Positions 53,638 through 61,763 are shown, counted from the first letter of the stretch. The stretch is DNA of 64,000 bases from Eubacterium sp. (GCA_015655975.1 DVEP01000020.1:130364-194363); one strand, 5' to 3'. Notes: generated by a model not told the origin, from the letters alone. Program-made: numbers and translations.

Positions 53638-54445
53638 CTGTTTCTTCCTCCTTAAAGAACTCCGATTTAATTGCAAACAAGTGATTTAACGGACCGTGTC
53701 CATGCCCTAAATCAAGCATATCTTTAAGCGCGAGCGTTATATAGTTTTTTGCAAGTTCAATTGATTTTTCAAGCGAAAAACCTTTTGCCAGATTTGACGC
53801 TATTGCACTCGACAATGTACAGCCCGTTCCATGTGTGTTTTTATTTTCAACTTTTTCTGTACAAAACCATTTTTCGCCGTCTTTTGTATATAACAAGTCG
53901 TCTGCACTATCAACACTGTGTCCGCCCTTGCACAAAACAGCGCAGCCAAACTTTTCAAAAATAGTTTTAGACGCGTTAACCATATCTTTTTTGTCTTCTA
54001 TTTTCATACCCGACAGCAGTTCTGCTTCGGGAATATTCGGCGTAATCACCGTTGCAAGCGGAAAAAGACAATTTTGCAGAGAATCGACTGCATTTTCATC
54101 TATCAAACGGCATCCGCTTGTAGAAATCATTACGGGGTCAACAACGACATTTTTTGCGCCGTACTGCAACAGTTTTTCTGCCGTTACTTTTATTAAACTC
54201 TCGGCAGAAAGCATACCTATTTTCACTGCGTCAGGAAAAATATCCTTGAACACACAGTCAAGCTGTAAAGCCAAAAACTCTTTGCTGACATTTTCTATTC
54301 CGAAAACACCGGTTGTATTTTGCGCCGTCAACGAAGCGATGGCGCTCATTGCGTAAACTCCGTTTGCCGTCATTGTTTTTATATCTGCCTGTATTCCTGC
54401 GCCGCCGCTTGAATCACTGCCCGCTATTGTTAATGCTGTTTTCAT
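53615..54445 (-). CDS. thiD: Hydroxymethylpyrimidine (phosphate) kinase
   Basis: 276 residues. Ribokinase-type fold; it phosphorylates HMP and HMP phosphate. Motifs are [19 protein letters not shown] (about 6-24), [22 protein letters not shown] and the catalytic loop [20 protein letters not shown], whose Asp is replaced by the HGTGC form common in this family. It is the first gene of the thiamine operon, about 90 bp after the TPP riboswitch terminator. The first reading-frame ATG at 54445 has GGAGG nearby. Confidence 0.95.
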   Translation of the reverse strand: MKTALTIAGSDSSGGAGIQADIKTMTANGVYAMSAIASLTAQNTTGVFGIENVSKEFLALQLDCVFKDIFPDAVKIGMLSAESLIKVTAEKLLQYGAKNVVVDPVMISTSGCRLIDENAVDSLQNCLFPLATVITPNIPEAELLSGMKIEDKKDMVNASKTIFEKFGCAVLCKGGHSVDSADDLLYTKDGEKWFCTEKVENKNTHGTGCTLSSAIASNLAKGFSLEKSIELAKNYITLALKDMLDLGHGHGPLNHLFAIKSEFFKEEETDGQNKRY

Positions 54446-54536
54446 AGAACCTCCGAGTATTATTTTATTTTTATTTTACAGTTTGTCTTTAATCTACTAA
54501 AAAAAGAATAAATCCCCCCAAAAGACCTGTAAAAAA

Positions 54537-54571
54537 TAAAAAAAGAGAGCAACCTGATGGTTACTCTCCGT
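54537..54571 (-). terminator. Expression-platform terminator of the TPP riboswitch
   Basis: Minus strand GAGAGTAACC-ATCA-GGTTGCTCTC followed by TTTTTTT. It lies directly after the aptamer and before thiD, so thiamine diphosphate should stop transcription. Confidence 0.85.
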
Positions 54572-54590
54572 TAAATCAACTATGTATCCT

Positions 54591-54678
54591 TGACTTCCTA
54601 CGGTGGCATTATCCACATCAGGTTTAAGGGTCGAAGTTGATTACTTCCTCTCAGCCTGCACACAAGCTCCCCTGTATG
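54591..54678 (-). ncRNA. TPP (THI-box) riboswitch
   Basis: Minus strand ACAGGGGAGC, GCAGGCTGAGAGGAAGT, CGACCCTTAAACCTGAT, GTGGATAATGCCACCGTAGGAAGT: the full THI-box consensus in order. It controls the thiD-S-F-G-H-tenI/thiE-like-thiE-C operon. Confidence 0.97.
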
Positions 54679-54689
54679 ATATTTTCTTC

Positions 54690-54718
54690 AGTCTAACACA
54701 CAAAAAACAGATTGTCAA
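54690..54718 (-). promoter_or_regulatory. Promoter of the thiamine operon
   Basis: Minus strand TTGACA, 17 bp, TAGACT, ending a few bases before the riboswitch. Confidence 0.7.
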
Positions 54719-54740
54719 TATTTTATACAAAAAATTAAAA

Positions 54741-54783
54741 AAATAAAAAACAGCCTTAGTACAAGATGCACTAAGACCGTTTC
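54741..54783 (-). terminator. Terminator of the NifU-like/GGGtGRT operon
   Basis: Minus strand stem GTCTTAGTGCA / TGTACTAAGGC followed by TTTTTTATTTTTTT, 20 bp after the stop. Confidence 0.8.
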
Positions 54784-54804
54784 GTATTAAATAAACTATA
54801 AAAA

Positions 54805-55809
54805 TTATTTTGCCTGAGCAACTGCAACTGCACAAGCAACTGTTGCGCCAACCATCGGGTTGTTGCCCATACCGATGAGTCCCATCATTTCAACATGGGC
54901 AGGAACAGAAGAAGAACCTGCGAACTGAGCGTCGCCGTGCATTCTTCCCATTGAGTCTGTAAGACCGTATGAAGCAGGGCCTGCAGCCATATTGTCAGGG
55001 TGAAGTGTACGGCCTGTACCGCCGCCTGATGCAACAGAGAAGTATGACTTGCCGTTTTCAAGACACCATTTTTTGTATGTGCCTGCTACAAGGTGCTGGA
55101 ATCTTGTCGGGTTTGTTGAGTTACCTGTGATAGAAACATCTACATTTTCATGTTTCATAATAGCAACGCCTTCAAGAACATCGTTTGCGCCGTAGCAAAG
55201 AACTTTTGACTTCTCGCCGTCTGAGAAAGCCTTTGTTTCAACAATGTTGAGTTCGCCTGTGTAGAAGTCGTAGTCTGTCTTTACATAGGTGAAACCGTTA
55301 ATTCTTGAAATGATATATGCAGCGTCTTTTCCGAGACCGTTAAGAATAACTTTAAGTGGTTCTTTACGAACTTTGTTTGCTGTTCTTGCGATACCGATAG
55401 CGCCCTCTGCTGCTGCAAAAGATTCGTGGCCTGCAAGGAATGCGAAGCACTTTGTTTCGTCTTTGAGAAGCATTGCGCCGAGGTTACCGTGGCCGAGACC
55501 TACATTTCTTTGCTCTGCAACTGAACCGGGAATACAGAATGCCTGAAGACCGATACCGATTGCAGCGGCAGCGTCTGCAGCGTTTGTAATACCTTGTTTA
55601 AGTGCAACAGCAACACCGAGTGTGTATGCCCATGAAGCGTTTTCAAAAGCGATTGGCTGAACGCCTTTTACGATAGCTTCAACATTTATACCTTTTGATA
55701 AACAGAGTTCTCTTGCCTCTTCGAGTGATGAAAGACCATACTCAGCAAGACATTTTTCGATTTTGGCAATTCTTCTTTCTTTGCCTTCAAACTTTACATC
55801 GTTTGCCAT
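54805..55809 (-). CDS. GGGtGRT protein (conserved, function unknown)
   Basis: About 334 residues from the ATG at 55809 behind AGGAGG; a TTG at 55815 is too close to that site. The name-giving motif is in SVASGGGTGRTLHPDNMAAG (about 265-285). Other striking parts are VALKQGITNAADAAAAIGIGLQAFCIPGSVAEQRNVGLGHGNLGAMLL, TGNSTNPTRFQHLVAGTYK and GMGNNPMVGATVACAVAVAQAK. The family is known from anaerobic Firmicutes and usually sits with a NifU-like gene, as here (18 bp after it), but no reaction is established. Rich in Gly and Ala, cytoplasmic, two Cys that could coordinate metal. Highly conserved style suggests a housekeeping role. Confidence 0.85.
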   Translation of the reverse strand: MANDVKFEGKERRIAKIEKCLAEYGLSSLEEARELCLSKGINVEAIVKGVQPIAFENASWAYTLGVAVALKQGITNAADAAAAIGIGLQAFCIPGSVAEQRNVGLGHGNLGAMLLKDETKCFAFLAGHESFAAAEGAIGIARTANKVRKEPLKVILNGLGKDAAYIISRINGFTYVKTDYDFYTGELNIVETKAFSDGEKSKVLCYGANDVLEGVAIMKHENVDVSITGNSTNPTRFQHLVAGTYKKWCLENGKSYFSVASGGGTGRTLHPDNMAAGPASYGLTDSMGRMHGDAQFAGSSSVPAHVEMMGLIGMGNNPMVGATVACAVAVAQAK

Positions 55810-55827
55810 TTTCAAGTCCTCCTGCTC

Positions 55828-56520
55828 TTATTCTTTTCTCGGGTCAATATATTTAGCAGCGTCATCATAGCGACCGTATTGACCGATATTGTTTTTGTAT
55901 GCTTCGTTTGGTTCAACGCCGTTTCTGATGTCTTCAAGCATTTTACCGAGTTTAACGAACTTGTAGCCGATAACTTCGCCTTCTTCGTCAAGTCCCATGC
56001 TGAGAACATAGCCTTCTGCCATTTCCATATAGCGAACGCCTTTGAGTTTTGTTGAGAACATTGTACCAACCTGGCTTCTGAGACCTTTACCGAGGTCTTC
56101 AAGAGCAGCGCCGACAACAAGACCGCCCTCTGAAAAAGCAGACTGTGAACGACCGTAAGCAAGTTGTTTGAAGATTTCTCTCATAGCAACATTGATAGCG
56201 TCGCACACAAGGTCGGTATTGAGGCACTCAAGAAGAGTTTTGCCCGGAAGAATTTCAGCAGCCATAGCAGCTGAGTGTGTCATACCTGAACAACCGAGTG
56301 TTTCTACAAGTGCTTCTTCTACAATACCGTTTTTAACATTGAGGCTGAGTTTACAAGCGCCCTGTTGAGGTGCGCACCAGCCCACACCGTGTGAAAAACC
56401 GCTGATGTCTTTGATTTCGTAAGATTTAACCCATTTTCCTTCTTCAGGAATAGGAGCAGGACCGTGATGCGGACCTTTTTTTACAGTACACATCTGTTCA
56501 ACTTCGTTTGAATAAGTCAT
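55828..56520 (-). CDS. NifU/IscU-like iron-sulfur scaffold family protein
   Basis: About 230 residues from the ATG at 56520 behind AAAGGAG; the six codons before it overlap that site. The middle part, WCAPQQGACKLSLNVKNGIVEEALVETLGCSGMTHSAAMAAEILPGKTL, matches the IscU/NifU N-terminal scaffold pattern with Cys residues in GCSGMTHSA. A longer C-terminal part (about 130-230) is not typical of IscU. It probably binds an iron-sulfur cluster. It forms an operon with the GGGtGRT gene; the two families are widely seen together, so they likely act jointly. Confidence 0.8.
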   Translation of the reverse strand: MTYSNEVEQMCTVKKGPHHGPAPIPEEGKWVKSYEIKDISGFSHGVGWCAPQQGACKLSLNVKNGIVEEALVETLGCSGMTHSAAMAAEILPGKTLLECLNTDLVCDAINVAMREIFKQLAYGRSQSAFSEGGLVVGAALEDLGKGLRSQVGTMFSTKLKGVRYMEMAEGYVLSMGLDEEGEVIGYKFVKLGKMLEDIRNGVEPNEAYKNNIGQYGRYDDAAKYIDPRKE

Positions 56521-56573
56521 AAAAATAACTCCTTTCAAGTCTTTATAATTTATTTAATAAATTACCGTTTTAT

Positions 56574-56602
56574 ATTATAACCAAATTGCTCAATATCTGC
56601 AA
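56574..56602 (-). promoter_or_regulatory. Promoter of the NifU-like/GGGtGRT operon
   Basis: Minus strand TTGCAG, 17 bp, perfect TATAAT, about 54 bp before the start codon. Confidence 0.75.
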
Positions 56603-56881
56603 GTATTTATTGTCAAAACTTTAACTTTTTGAACATTTGTATTAATATTTTGTCAAAGGGCTTGGTTTTATGTTGAATTGCACAAATAATTTGAGTGTAA
56701 TCATAGTTATTAAATGTGTACAAATACAAAAAAAGTTTTGTAAAAACGCTTTGGAAAAATAACTTAACATTTTAATTCTTAACATTTTATTGTATTTTTA
56801 TATCGCATATTTCACTTTAATTGCAAATCAAGAAACACCGACTTTTTCAAACATAAAAGTTCGGAGTCTTTTTTGTAAAAA

Positions 56882-56912
56882 AATACGGCCCGTGTAAAAA
56901 CACGAGCCGACT
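56882..56912 (-). terminator. Terminator of the dockerin-repeat protein gene
   Basis: Minus strand GGCTCGTGT-TTTT-ACACGGGCC followed by TATTTTTTT. Confidence 0.85.
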
Positions 56913-56922
56913 GTTTTTATAT

Positions 56923-58203
56923 TTACTTTACAACAAGAGGTTCATATCCGTCAAAATTTGCCGTATTTTCTTTGAAAACCGAAACATCGCGGACATTCAC
57001 AAAATTGTCGCCGTTTAAATCGTATGCCGACAGGTCGGCTACTTCTCCGATATACTTTGAAAACTCTTCCTGACTTATTCCGTAAATCGAATTTGCAGAA
57101 GAAAAATCTTTGATATTCACATATCCGTCGCCGTTCATATCGTAAATTTTATTGTTGTACTTTTTGCCGAATTTACCGTTGTACATCTCAACATCTTTAT
57201 CGTCTGCAACATTGTCCCCGTTCAAGTCAACATTGAGCAAATCTATTCCGACAGAACTTACATATTTATCTTTTTCTCCGACTTCAATCGTAATTTCACG
57301 GGAAATACAGTTTTTCGCACTGACTGCAGCAGTATATGTGCCGGCTTCTTTTCGTATTGTAAAGTCGCCGTTTTCGTCTGTTGTGAAAGTCTCGCCGTCA
57401 ATTGTAACGGTTGCGTTTAAAACAGCGTTTTTCTCAGGCAAAAGAGTGCTTACATTTGCAGTGAAATAGTAAATAGGTTTTTTCAAAATAGTTATAGGCA
57501 CCTGACATACTGCGCCCATATATTTCACGGTCAAAAAGTCTTCTTCGCCGTAAATCCAATGGTTTACATACTGATTGTGCACAAGATAGAGCGTCTTGCC
57601 GTGAATTGTCTGTATGCCTCCGCTCATCTGTGTGTTCCAATGAGCAGTTGTGCCGTCGGAAAAGTAAACATCTATTTCCAAGCTGTCGTAAAAGTCCTGC
57701 AAATTGTAGTCGAAATACTGTTTTCCGTCAGCGTCGGTATTCCACTTGCCGTTTTTATTTTCCAAGAAATAGTAGTCTGTGCTTACCGTAATTTTATCAA
57801 CATCGTCTGATTTATCGCTTGTCAAAAGCACTTTGATTTTGCCCGTTCTTTGTTCGTTGTAGAATTTGCCGACAAAGTAGTATGTTTTGCCCTCTTCAAG
57901 ATACGCCGAAACTTTGAATTGCTGTTTGCCCGCAGAATCGTCGTCTGTGGCAACAAGTTTTCCGTCTGAATCGTAAATATAGCCTATTGAATCATAGGAT
58001 GCCCTTGACTCAAAGTGATACACTGCGCTGTACTCGGGAGTGTGCGTAAATTTCACGCCCTCGGGCTTTGTGATTGTACTTTCCTGCCAAACATCGACCA
58101 AAAGGTTTGTATATGCAAAAGCCGGTGAAACAGCAAACAAACTGCATACGGCAAGAGTTACACAAAAAACAAGACACAATATTTTTTTTGAAACATTTTT
58201 CAT
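56923..58203 (-). CDS. Secreted protein with three dockerin-like calcium repeats
   Basis: 426 residues. Signal peptide (about 1-30, ending SPAFA). The middle (about 31-250) is beta-rich with no family I recognise, followed by a carboxypeptidase-regulatory-like module (about 255-315, LNATVTIDGETFTTDENGDFTIRKEAGTYTAAVSAKNC). The C-terminal 100 residues hold three EF-hand-like loops beginning DLNGDNVADDKD (about 326), DMNGDGYVNIKD (about 355) and DLNGDNFVNVRD (about 395). Classical dockerins have two such loops and bind cohesins; three with uneven spacing (29 and 40) is unusual. No cohesin or wall anchor is encoded nearby. Monocistronic. Confidence 0.8.
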   Translation of the reverse strand: MKNVSKKILCLVFCVTLAVCSLFAVSPAFAYTNLLVDVWQESTITKPEGVKFTHTPEYSAVYHFESRASYDSIGYIYDSDGKLVATDDDSAGKQQFKVSAYLEEGKTYYFVGKFYNEQRTGKIKVLLTSDKSDDVDKITVSTDYYFLENKNGKWNTDADGKQYFDYNLQDFYDSLEIDVYFSDGTTAHWNTQMSGGIQTIHGKTLYLVHNQYVNHWIYGEEDFLTVKYMGAVCQVPITILKKPIYYFTANVSTLLPEKNAVLNATVTIDGETFTTDENGDFTIRKEAGTYTAAVSAKNCISREITIEVGEKDKYVSSVGIDLLNVDLNGDNVADDKDVEMYNGKFGKKYNNKIYDMNGDGYVNIKDFSSANSIYGISQEEFSKYIGEVADLSAYDLNGDNFVNVRDVSVFKENTANFDGYEPLVVK

Positions 58204-58383
58204 AAAATCACCAAATCAATACTAAATATATAAATCTAATGCTTTAATGTTTAATTTACAGTTTTCATTATAAATACAATACAGATATTTTACAATAATA
58301 TAAAGCACAAATATCGTATTCAAAATATTAGACTGTATAAATTATATAAACTATAAAGAGTATATCAGAAAAGAATACAAAAA

Positions 58384-58411
58384 TAAAGCCCCTATGAACA
58401 ACATAGGGGAA
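58384..58411 (-). terminator. Terminator of the candidate ncRNA
   Basis: Minus strand CCCCTATG-TTGTT-CATAGGGG followed by CTTTATTTTTG. Confidence 0.75.
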
Positions 58412-58548
58412 TTTTTATCTAAATTACCGCAAAAAAACAAGTAGGTAAAAAAATTGTGAAGGATGGTGTGTTTATCATTAAGGAGATAAAAAAAACCTAC
58501 ATGTCCCTTTGCGGTCTGCTCACCGTCAACAACATAACACTGTTGACA
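58384..58548 (-). ncRNA. Candidate structured small RNA, class not recognised
   Basis: In the 492-bp gap 58204-58695 the minus strand offers a transcript of about 165 nt ending at a strong terminator. Predicted folds: a 5' hairpin GTCAACA / TGTTGAC (58527-58549), a closing helix GACCGCAAA with TTTGCGGT (58508-58515 with 58426-58433), nested CCTAC / GTAGG (58495-58500 with 58441-58446) and an inner TTATC / GATAA. No convincing ORF matches it. The nested helices with flanking promoter and terminator are the mark of a regulatory or housekeeping RNA (for example a 6S-like or riboswitch-like RNA), but I cannot assign a family. Confidence 0.5.
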
Positions 58549-58554
58549 CTTCAA

Positions 58555-58583
58555 ATTATATATTGTAAAATTATATTACACAA
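58555..58583 (-). promoter_or_regulatory. Possible promoter of the candidate ncRNA
   Basis: Minus strand TTGTGT, 17 bp, perfect TATAAT, ending just before the first hairpin of the RNA. Confidence 0.45.
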
Positions 58584-58606
58584 TAGACAATTATTGATAA
58601 GTGAAA

Positions 58607-58640
58607 GTTAATTTACACTTTTTAAAAATTGTAAATTAAC
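58607..58640. promoter_or_regulatory. Perfect inverted repeat, probable TetR operator
   Basis: GTTAATTTACA (58607-58617) and TGTAAATTAAC (58630-58640) form a perfect 11-bp inverted repeat with 12 bp between, just upstream of the TetR promoter. It could also act on the divergent ncRNA. Confidence 0.65.
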
Positions 58641-58651
58641 GCTGCGATTTT

Positions 58652-58680
58652 TTGTCAATAATTGTAAAAAAATATGTAAA
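58652..58680 (+). promoter_or_regulatory. Promoter of the TetR-kinase-regulator operon
   Basis: TTGTCA, 17 bp, TGTAAA. The leader to the ATG at 58696 would be under 15 nt, and no good ribosome site is seen. Confidence 0.45.
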
Positions 58681-58695
58681 AGTTGGTAAATATTC

Positions 58696-59319
58696 ATGTT
58701 AAAGAAAACAGATTTAAGAATAATCAAAACAAAAAAAGCAATTTACTCTGCATTTTTTCGCCTGCTCAAAGAAAAAGGTTTTGAAAAAATAAGTGTAAAA
58801 GATATTTCTGACGAAGCCGTAATCAGTCGAAATACATTTTATCTTCACTACGAGGACAAATACGACTTGATGGAAAAAGTCTGCGACGAAATGGTAACGG
58901 CGTTGTTTGAAAATGTGAACAAAAAAATTGAAAACGATATTGATTTAAGCACAAATATAACGGTCAATTCAATCACCAAAGTTTTAATGCTTGCAAATGA
59001 AGTTATTGCCAAAAATGAGGAAATGTACACAATTATGCTCAAAAATGACAATTCGTATATTTTCAAAAACAAACTGCGAAAAAGACTTCACTGCTACATT
59101 GCGCCTGTAATGAGCAATGTCGAAGGTCTCTCGGAGTACAATGTTCAGTATATAATCGGAGGAATAGTAAACATTACCGTTTTCAGACTTCACGACACAA
59201 TAGAGCCCATAAACGAGCAAACGGTAGAAGCATTTGTTCGTCTGAACTTTTCCACCTATATTGAATATATGAAAAATTACAACAAAAAGAAAGCCGAGGG
59301 TTTAAATGAAGCGAAATAA
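58696..59319 (+). CDS. TetR-family transcriptional regulator
   Basis: 207 residues. The N-terminal helix-turn-helix is KTKKAIYSAFFRLLKEKGFEKISVKDISDEAVISRNTFYLHYEDKYDLM (about 12-60), the clear TetR_N pattern. The C-terminal all-helical part has the TetR_C_7-like arrangement seen in regulators of the dihydroxyacetone-kinase or stress type. It likely binds the inverted repeat at 58607-58640 and controls its own operon. Its stop overlaps the start of the histidine kinase by 14 bp, so repressor and two-component genes are co-expressed. Confidence 0.9.
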   Translation: MLKKTDLRIIKTKKAIYSAFFRLLKEKGFEKISVKDISDEAVISRNTFYLHYEDKYDLMEKVCDEMVTALFENVNKKIENDIDLSTNITVNSITKVLMLANEVIAKNEEMYTIMLKNDNSYIFKNKLRKRLHCYIAPVMSNVEGLSEYNVQYIIGGIVNITVFRLHDTIEPINEQTVEAFVRLNFSTYIEYMKNYNKKKAEGLNEAK

Positions 59320-60832
59320 AAAACGGCAAGGCAGAAAAAGATTTAAAGATATGTCAATTATCAGCAGAATTTTCATAGCAAATGTCTCTATCATTTTATT
59401 GCCGACAATCTTGCTCATTGCACTGTCGCCCACGCTTTTTTCAACAAGCGCGCTGTACTTCGGTTTTTCAAGCGTTACATCAAACTCTTACAGTTCCGTC
59501 AACCAAATTCAATGGAACTACGCAATCAACAATATATACGAAAACGCTGCGGATGACAACTACGACGAATTGAAAAAGTACCTGAAACCAATCGAAAAAT
59601 TAGGGTGTGAGATTTTAGTCGTAAAAAACGACAAAGTATATTATTTGAGCGAAAATTCAACCGTGGATAATATATTAAATTCTGCTGAAAACATCGCCCG
59701 GTCCGACCTTGAAAATGAAATGGTGTACTACGGAAAAAACGGACTTGTCATCAACAGAATATACGAAAACAACGGCGACAGGTACAAAATTTCCGCAATC
59801 AGCAATGAATATACAATGTCAGAAAAGGACACCTCCATAAAGCACCAAATTTCCGTTATTACGAGCAAGTCGATAGTCGGCATAGTTATAATTGCAGCGA
59901 TTTTTGCAACGGCAATGCTTATAATAACTTCCATAACGGCGAACTCAATAAACAAACCGCTTACCGAACTGAGAATCAGTGCGGAAGAAATCGGAAGCGG
60001 AAACCTATACCACAGAGTGAACTACGAAAGCAAAAACGAACTCGGTCAGGCTGCGGAAGCGTTCGACCTGATGAGACGGCGCCTGCTTGAAAGCGAAGAA
60101 ACGGACAAAGAGCGTGAGCGGGCACAAAAAGAAATGATTGCAGGCGTTGCCCACGATTTAAGAACGCCTCTAACCTCAATAAAAGGCTATGTAGAGGGGT
60201 TGCTTGACAACATTGCAAACACTCCCGAAAAGCGAGAACGCTATTTAAAAACAATATATTCATCCACATTAGATATGGAAAAACTGCTTGACGACCTTTT
60301 AACATATTCAAAGTTAAACCTGAGCACAATAGTTTTAAACAAGAAAAAAATAAATATATACGAATATATGAAAGACTGCGCCGAAGATTTGGAAAACAAA
60401 CTGATTGACCAAAATTTCGACTTCAAATTCAATTCCTACTGCGACGACGATGTTAAAGTAATGCTTGACCCTGACAATTTTGCGAGAGTCATACGAAACA
60501 TTGTATCGAACAGTTTGAAATACAAGCAGGAAGACAAACGAGGCATGCTCACATTTACACTCACTCAATACACAAGAACCGTATTGATAGAGGTTGAAGA
60601 TAACGGAATAGGCGTTAACTCCGACGAGTTAATACACATTTTCGACTCTTTCTACCGCGCAGACAAAGCACGCACAAGGACTGAAACAGCCGCCAAAAAT
60701 TCAAGCGGTCTCGGACTTTCCGTTTGCAAACAAATAGTAACGCTTCACAACGGCTCAATTTGGGCTACAAGCGAAAAAGGAAAAGGACTCACCATTCACA
60801 TTTCACTTCCGACAGAAAAGGAGAACAAATAA
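59306..60832 (+). CDS. Membrane sensor histidine kinase
   Basis: 508 residues. Basic N-terminus, first membrane helix (about 22-45), an extracytoplasmic sensor loop (about 50-190), second helix (about 192-213), HAMP domain (NSINKPLTELRISAEEIGSGNLYHRV), the HisKA phosphoacceptor in MIAGVAHDLRTPLTSIKGYVEGLL, and an ATPase domain with IVSNSLKYK (N box), VEDNGIGV (G1) and SGLGLSVCKQI (G2). It senses an unknown outer signal and phosphorylates the response regulator encoded 1 bp downstream. No ligand-binding motif in the sensor loop is recognised. Confidence 0.94.
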   Translation: MKRNKKRQGRKRFKDMSIISRIFIANVSIILLPTILLIALSPTLFSTSALYFGFSSVTSNSYSSVNQIQWNYAINNIYENAADDNYDELKKYLKPIEKLGCEILVVKNDKVYYLSENSTVDNILNSAENIARSDLENEMVYYGKNGLVINRIYENNGDRYKISAISNEYTMSEKDTSIKHQISVITSKSIVGIVIIAAIFATAMLIITSITANSINKPLTELRISAEEIGSGNLYHRVNYESKNELGQAAEAFDLMRRRLLESEETDKERERAQKEMIAGVAHDLRTPLTSIKGYVEGLLDNIANTPEKRERYLKTIYSSTLDMEKLLDDLLTYSKLNLSTIVLNKKKINIYEYMKDCAEDLENKLIDQNFDFKFNSYCDDDVKVMLDPDNFARVIRNIVSNSLKYKQEDKRGMLTFTLTQYTRTVLIEVEDNGIGVNSDELIHIFDSFYRADKARTRTETAAKNSSGLGLSVCKQIVTLHNGSIWATSEKGKGLTIHISLPTEKENK

Positions 60833-60833
60833 T

Positions 60834-61523
60834 ATGAGCAAAATTCTTATAATTGAAGACGACAGAAATATACTTACTCTTGAAGAAGACTACTTAAACG
60901 CTGCAGGATGCTCCACAATTTGCGCAACAGACGGCAAAGAAGGACTTGAAAAAGCGCTTTCTCTCGATATTGACCTTGTCATACTCGACCTGATGCTTCC
61001 GTCTCTTGACGGTTTTGAAATCTGCAAAGAAATTCGAGAGAAAAAAGACATACCGATTATTGTTGTCAGCGCAAGAAAAGAGGACTTTGACAAAATCAAT
61101 CTGCTGAGTATCGGCGCAGACGACTATGTTGTAAAGCCGTTCAGCCCAAGCGAACTTGTAGCAAGAGCAAAAGCGCACCTTTCAAGGTACGACCGTCTTA
61201 CAGGCGCAGAGAAAAACAACGCCGAAGAGGTCAAGTCCGGTCCGCTTACAATCAACAAAAAAGCGCGCAGAATGTTCATCAATTCAAAAGAACTTACTTT
61301 TACAAACAAGGAATTTGACCTGCTTTACTATCTTGCGGAAAATCCAAATGTTGTTTTCACAAAAGACGAACTTTTCAACAAAATTTGGGAGTCCGACCCT
61401 ATGGGTGAAACTTCTACAATAACAGTTCATATAAACAGAATTCGAGACAAAATCAAAGAACTCGGAGAATCAAGCGACTTCATTGAAACCGTTTGGGGCT
61501 CGGGATACAGATTTAAAAACTGA
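60834..61523 (+). CDS. OmpR/PhoB-family response regulator
   Basis: 229 residues. Receiver domain (1-118) with acidic pocket EDD (8-10), phosphoacceptor Asp52 in LVILDLMLPSLDG, Ser/Thr switch in IVVSARK and Lys101 in VVKPFSP. The winged-helix DNA-binding domain (about 135-229) shows FTNKEFDLLYYLAENPNVVFTKDELFNKIW and TITVHINRIRDKI. It is phosphorylated by the kinase encoded just upstream. The genes it regulates are not identifiable; the divergent surface-protein gene is a possible target by position only. Confidence 0.95.
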   Translation: MSKILIIEDDRNILTLEEDYLNAAGCSTICATDGKEGLEKALSLDIDLVILDLMLPSLDGFEICKEIREKKDIPIIVVSARKEDFDKINLLSIGADDYVVKPFSPSELVARAKAHLSRYDRLTGAEKNNAEEVKSGPLTINKKARRMFINSKELTFTNKEFDLLYYLAENPNVVFTKDELFNKIWESDPMGETSTITVHINRIRDKIKELGESSDFIETVWGSGYRFKN

Positions 61524-61534
61524 GGCGATACACT

Positions 61535-61714
61535 ATGGCAAACGAATGTGAAAATTGCAGGTACAACTTTTTCGACGAGGAAACACAAGAGTGCTTTTGC
61601 GGACTTGAACTTGACGAAGACGAGTTTGCAAAACTTCTTTATGACAAGTCAAAAAAGTGCAAATATTTTATTCCCGATATTGACGAATACGGAATTGTAA
61701 GAAAACAAAATTAA
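61535..61714 (+). CDS. Small cysteine-rich protein (DUF6472-like)
   Basis: 59 residues from the ATG at 61535, 11 bp after the response regulator stop, with GAGG upstream. It reads MANECENCRYNFFDEETQECF, then CGLELDEDEFAKLLYDKSKKCKYFIPD. Five or six Cys (CxxC, then CxC, then a single Cys) and many acidic residues suggest a small metal-binding protein. Short proteins of this look, ending in a CKYF-type motif, are common in Clostridia and unassigned. It is transcribed with the TetR-kinase-regulator genes and followed by a terminator, so a link to that signal path is likely but unproven. Confidence 0.8.
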   Translation: MANECENCRYNFFDEETQECFCGLELDEDEFAKLLYDKSKKCKYFIPDIDEYGIVRKQN

Positions 61715-61723
61715 ACAAAAAAT

Positions 61724-61763
61724 CAAATCTCCCGCGCTTATACAAGTTCGGGAGATTTTTTTG
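61724..61763 (+). terminator. Terminator of the TetR-HK-RR-DUF6472 operon
   Basis: Stem AAATCTCCCG / CGGGAGATTT with a T run, 10 bp after the stop. Confidence 0.85.

Larger units (their letters stand above)
56539..56922. other. Gene-free gap between NifU-like and dockerin-repeat genes
   Basis: 384 bp, AT-rich. It contains the NifU-like promoter (56574-56602), a hairpin CCGACTTTTT / AAAAGTTCGG near 56837-56866, and the terminator of the next gene (56882-56912). No open frame with a ribosome site is seen. Confidence 0.6.

Noticed and set aside
58351..58554. 67-codon minus-strand ORF starting MKCQQCYVVDGEQ
   Set aside because: It has no ribosome site, runs through the terminator hairpin and overlaps the structured RNA, so it is not gene-like.
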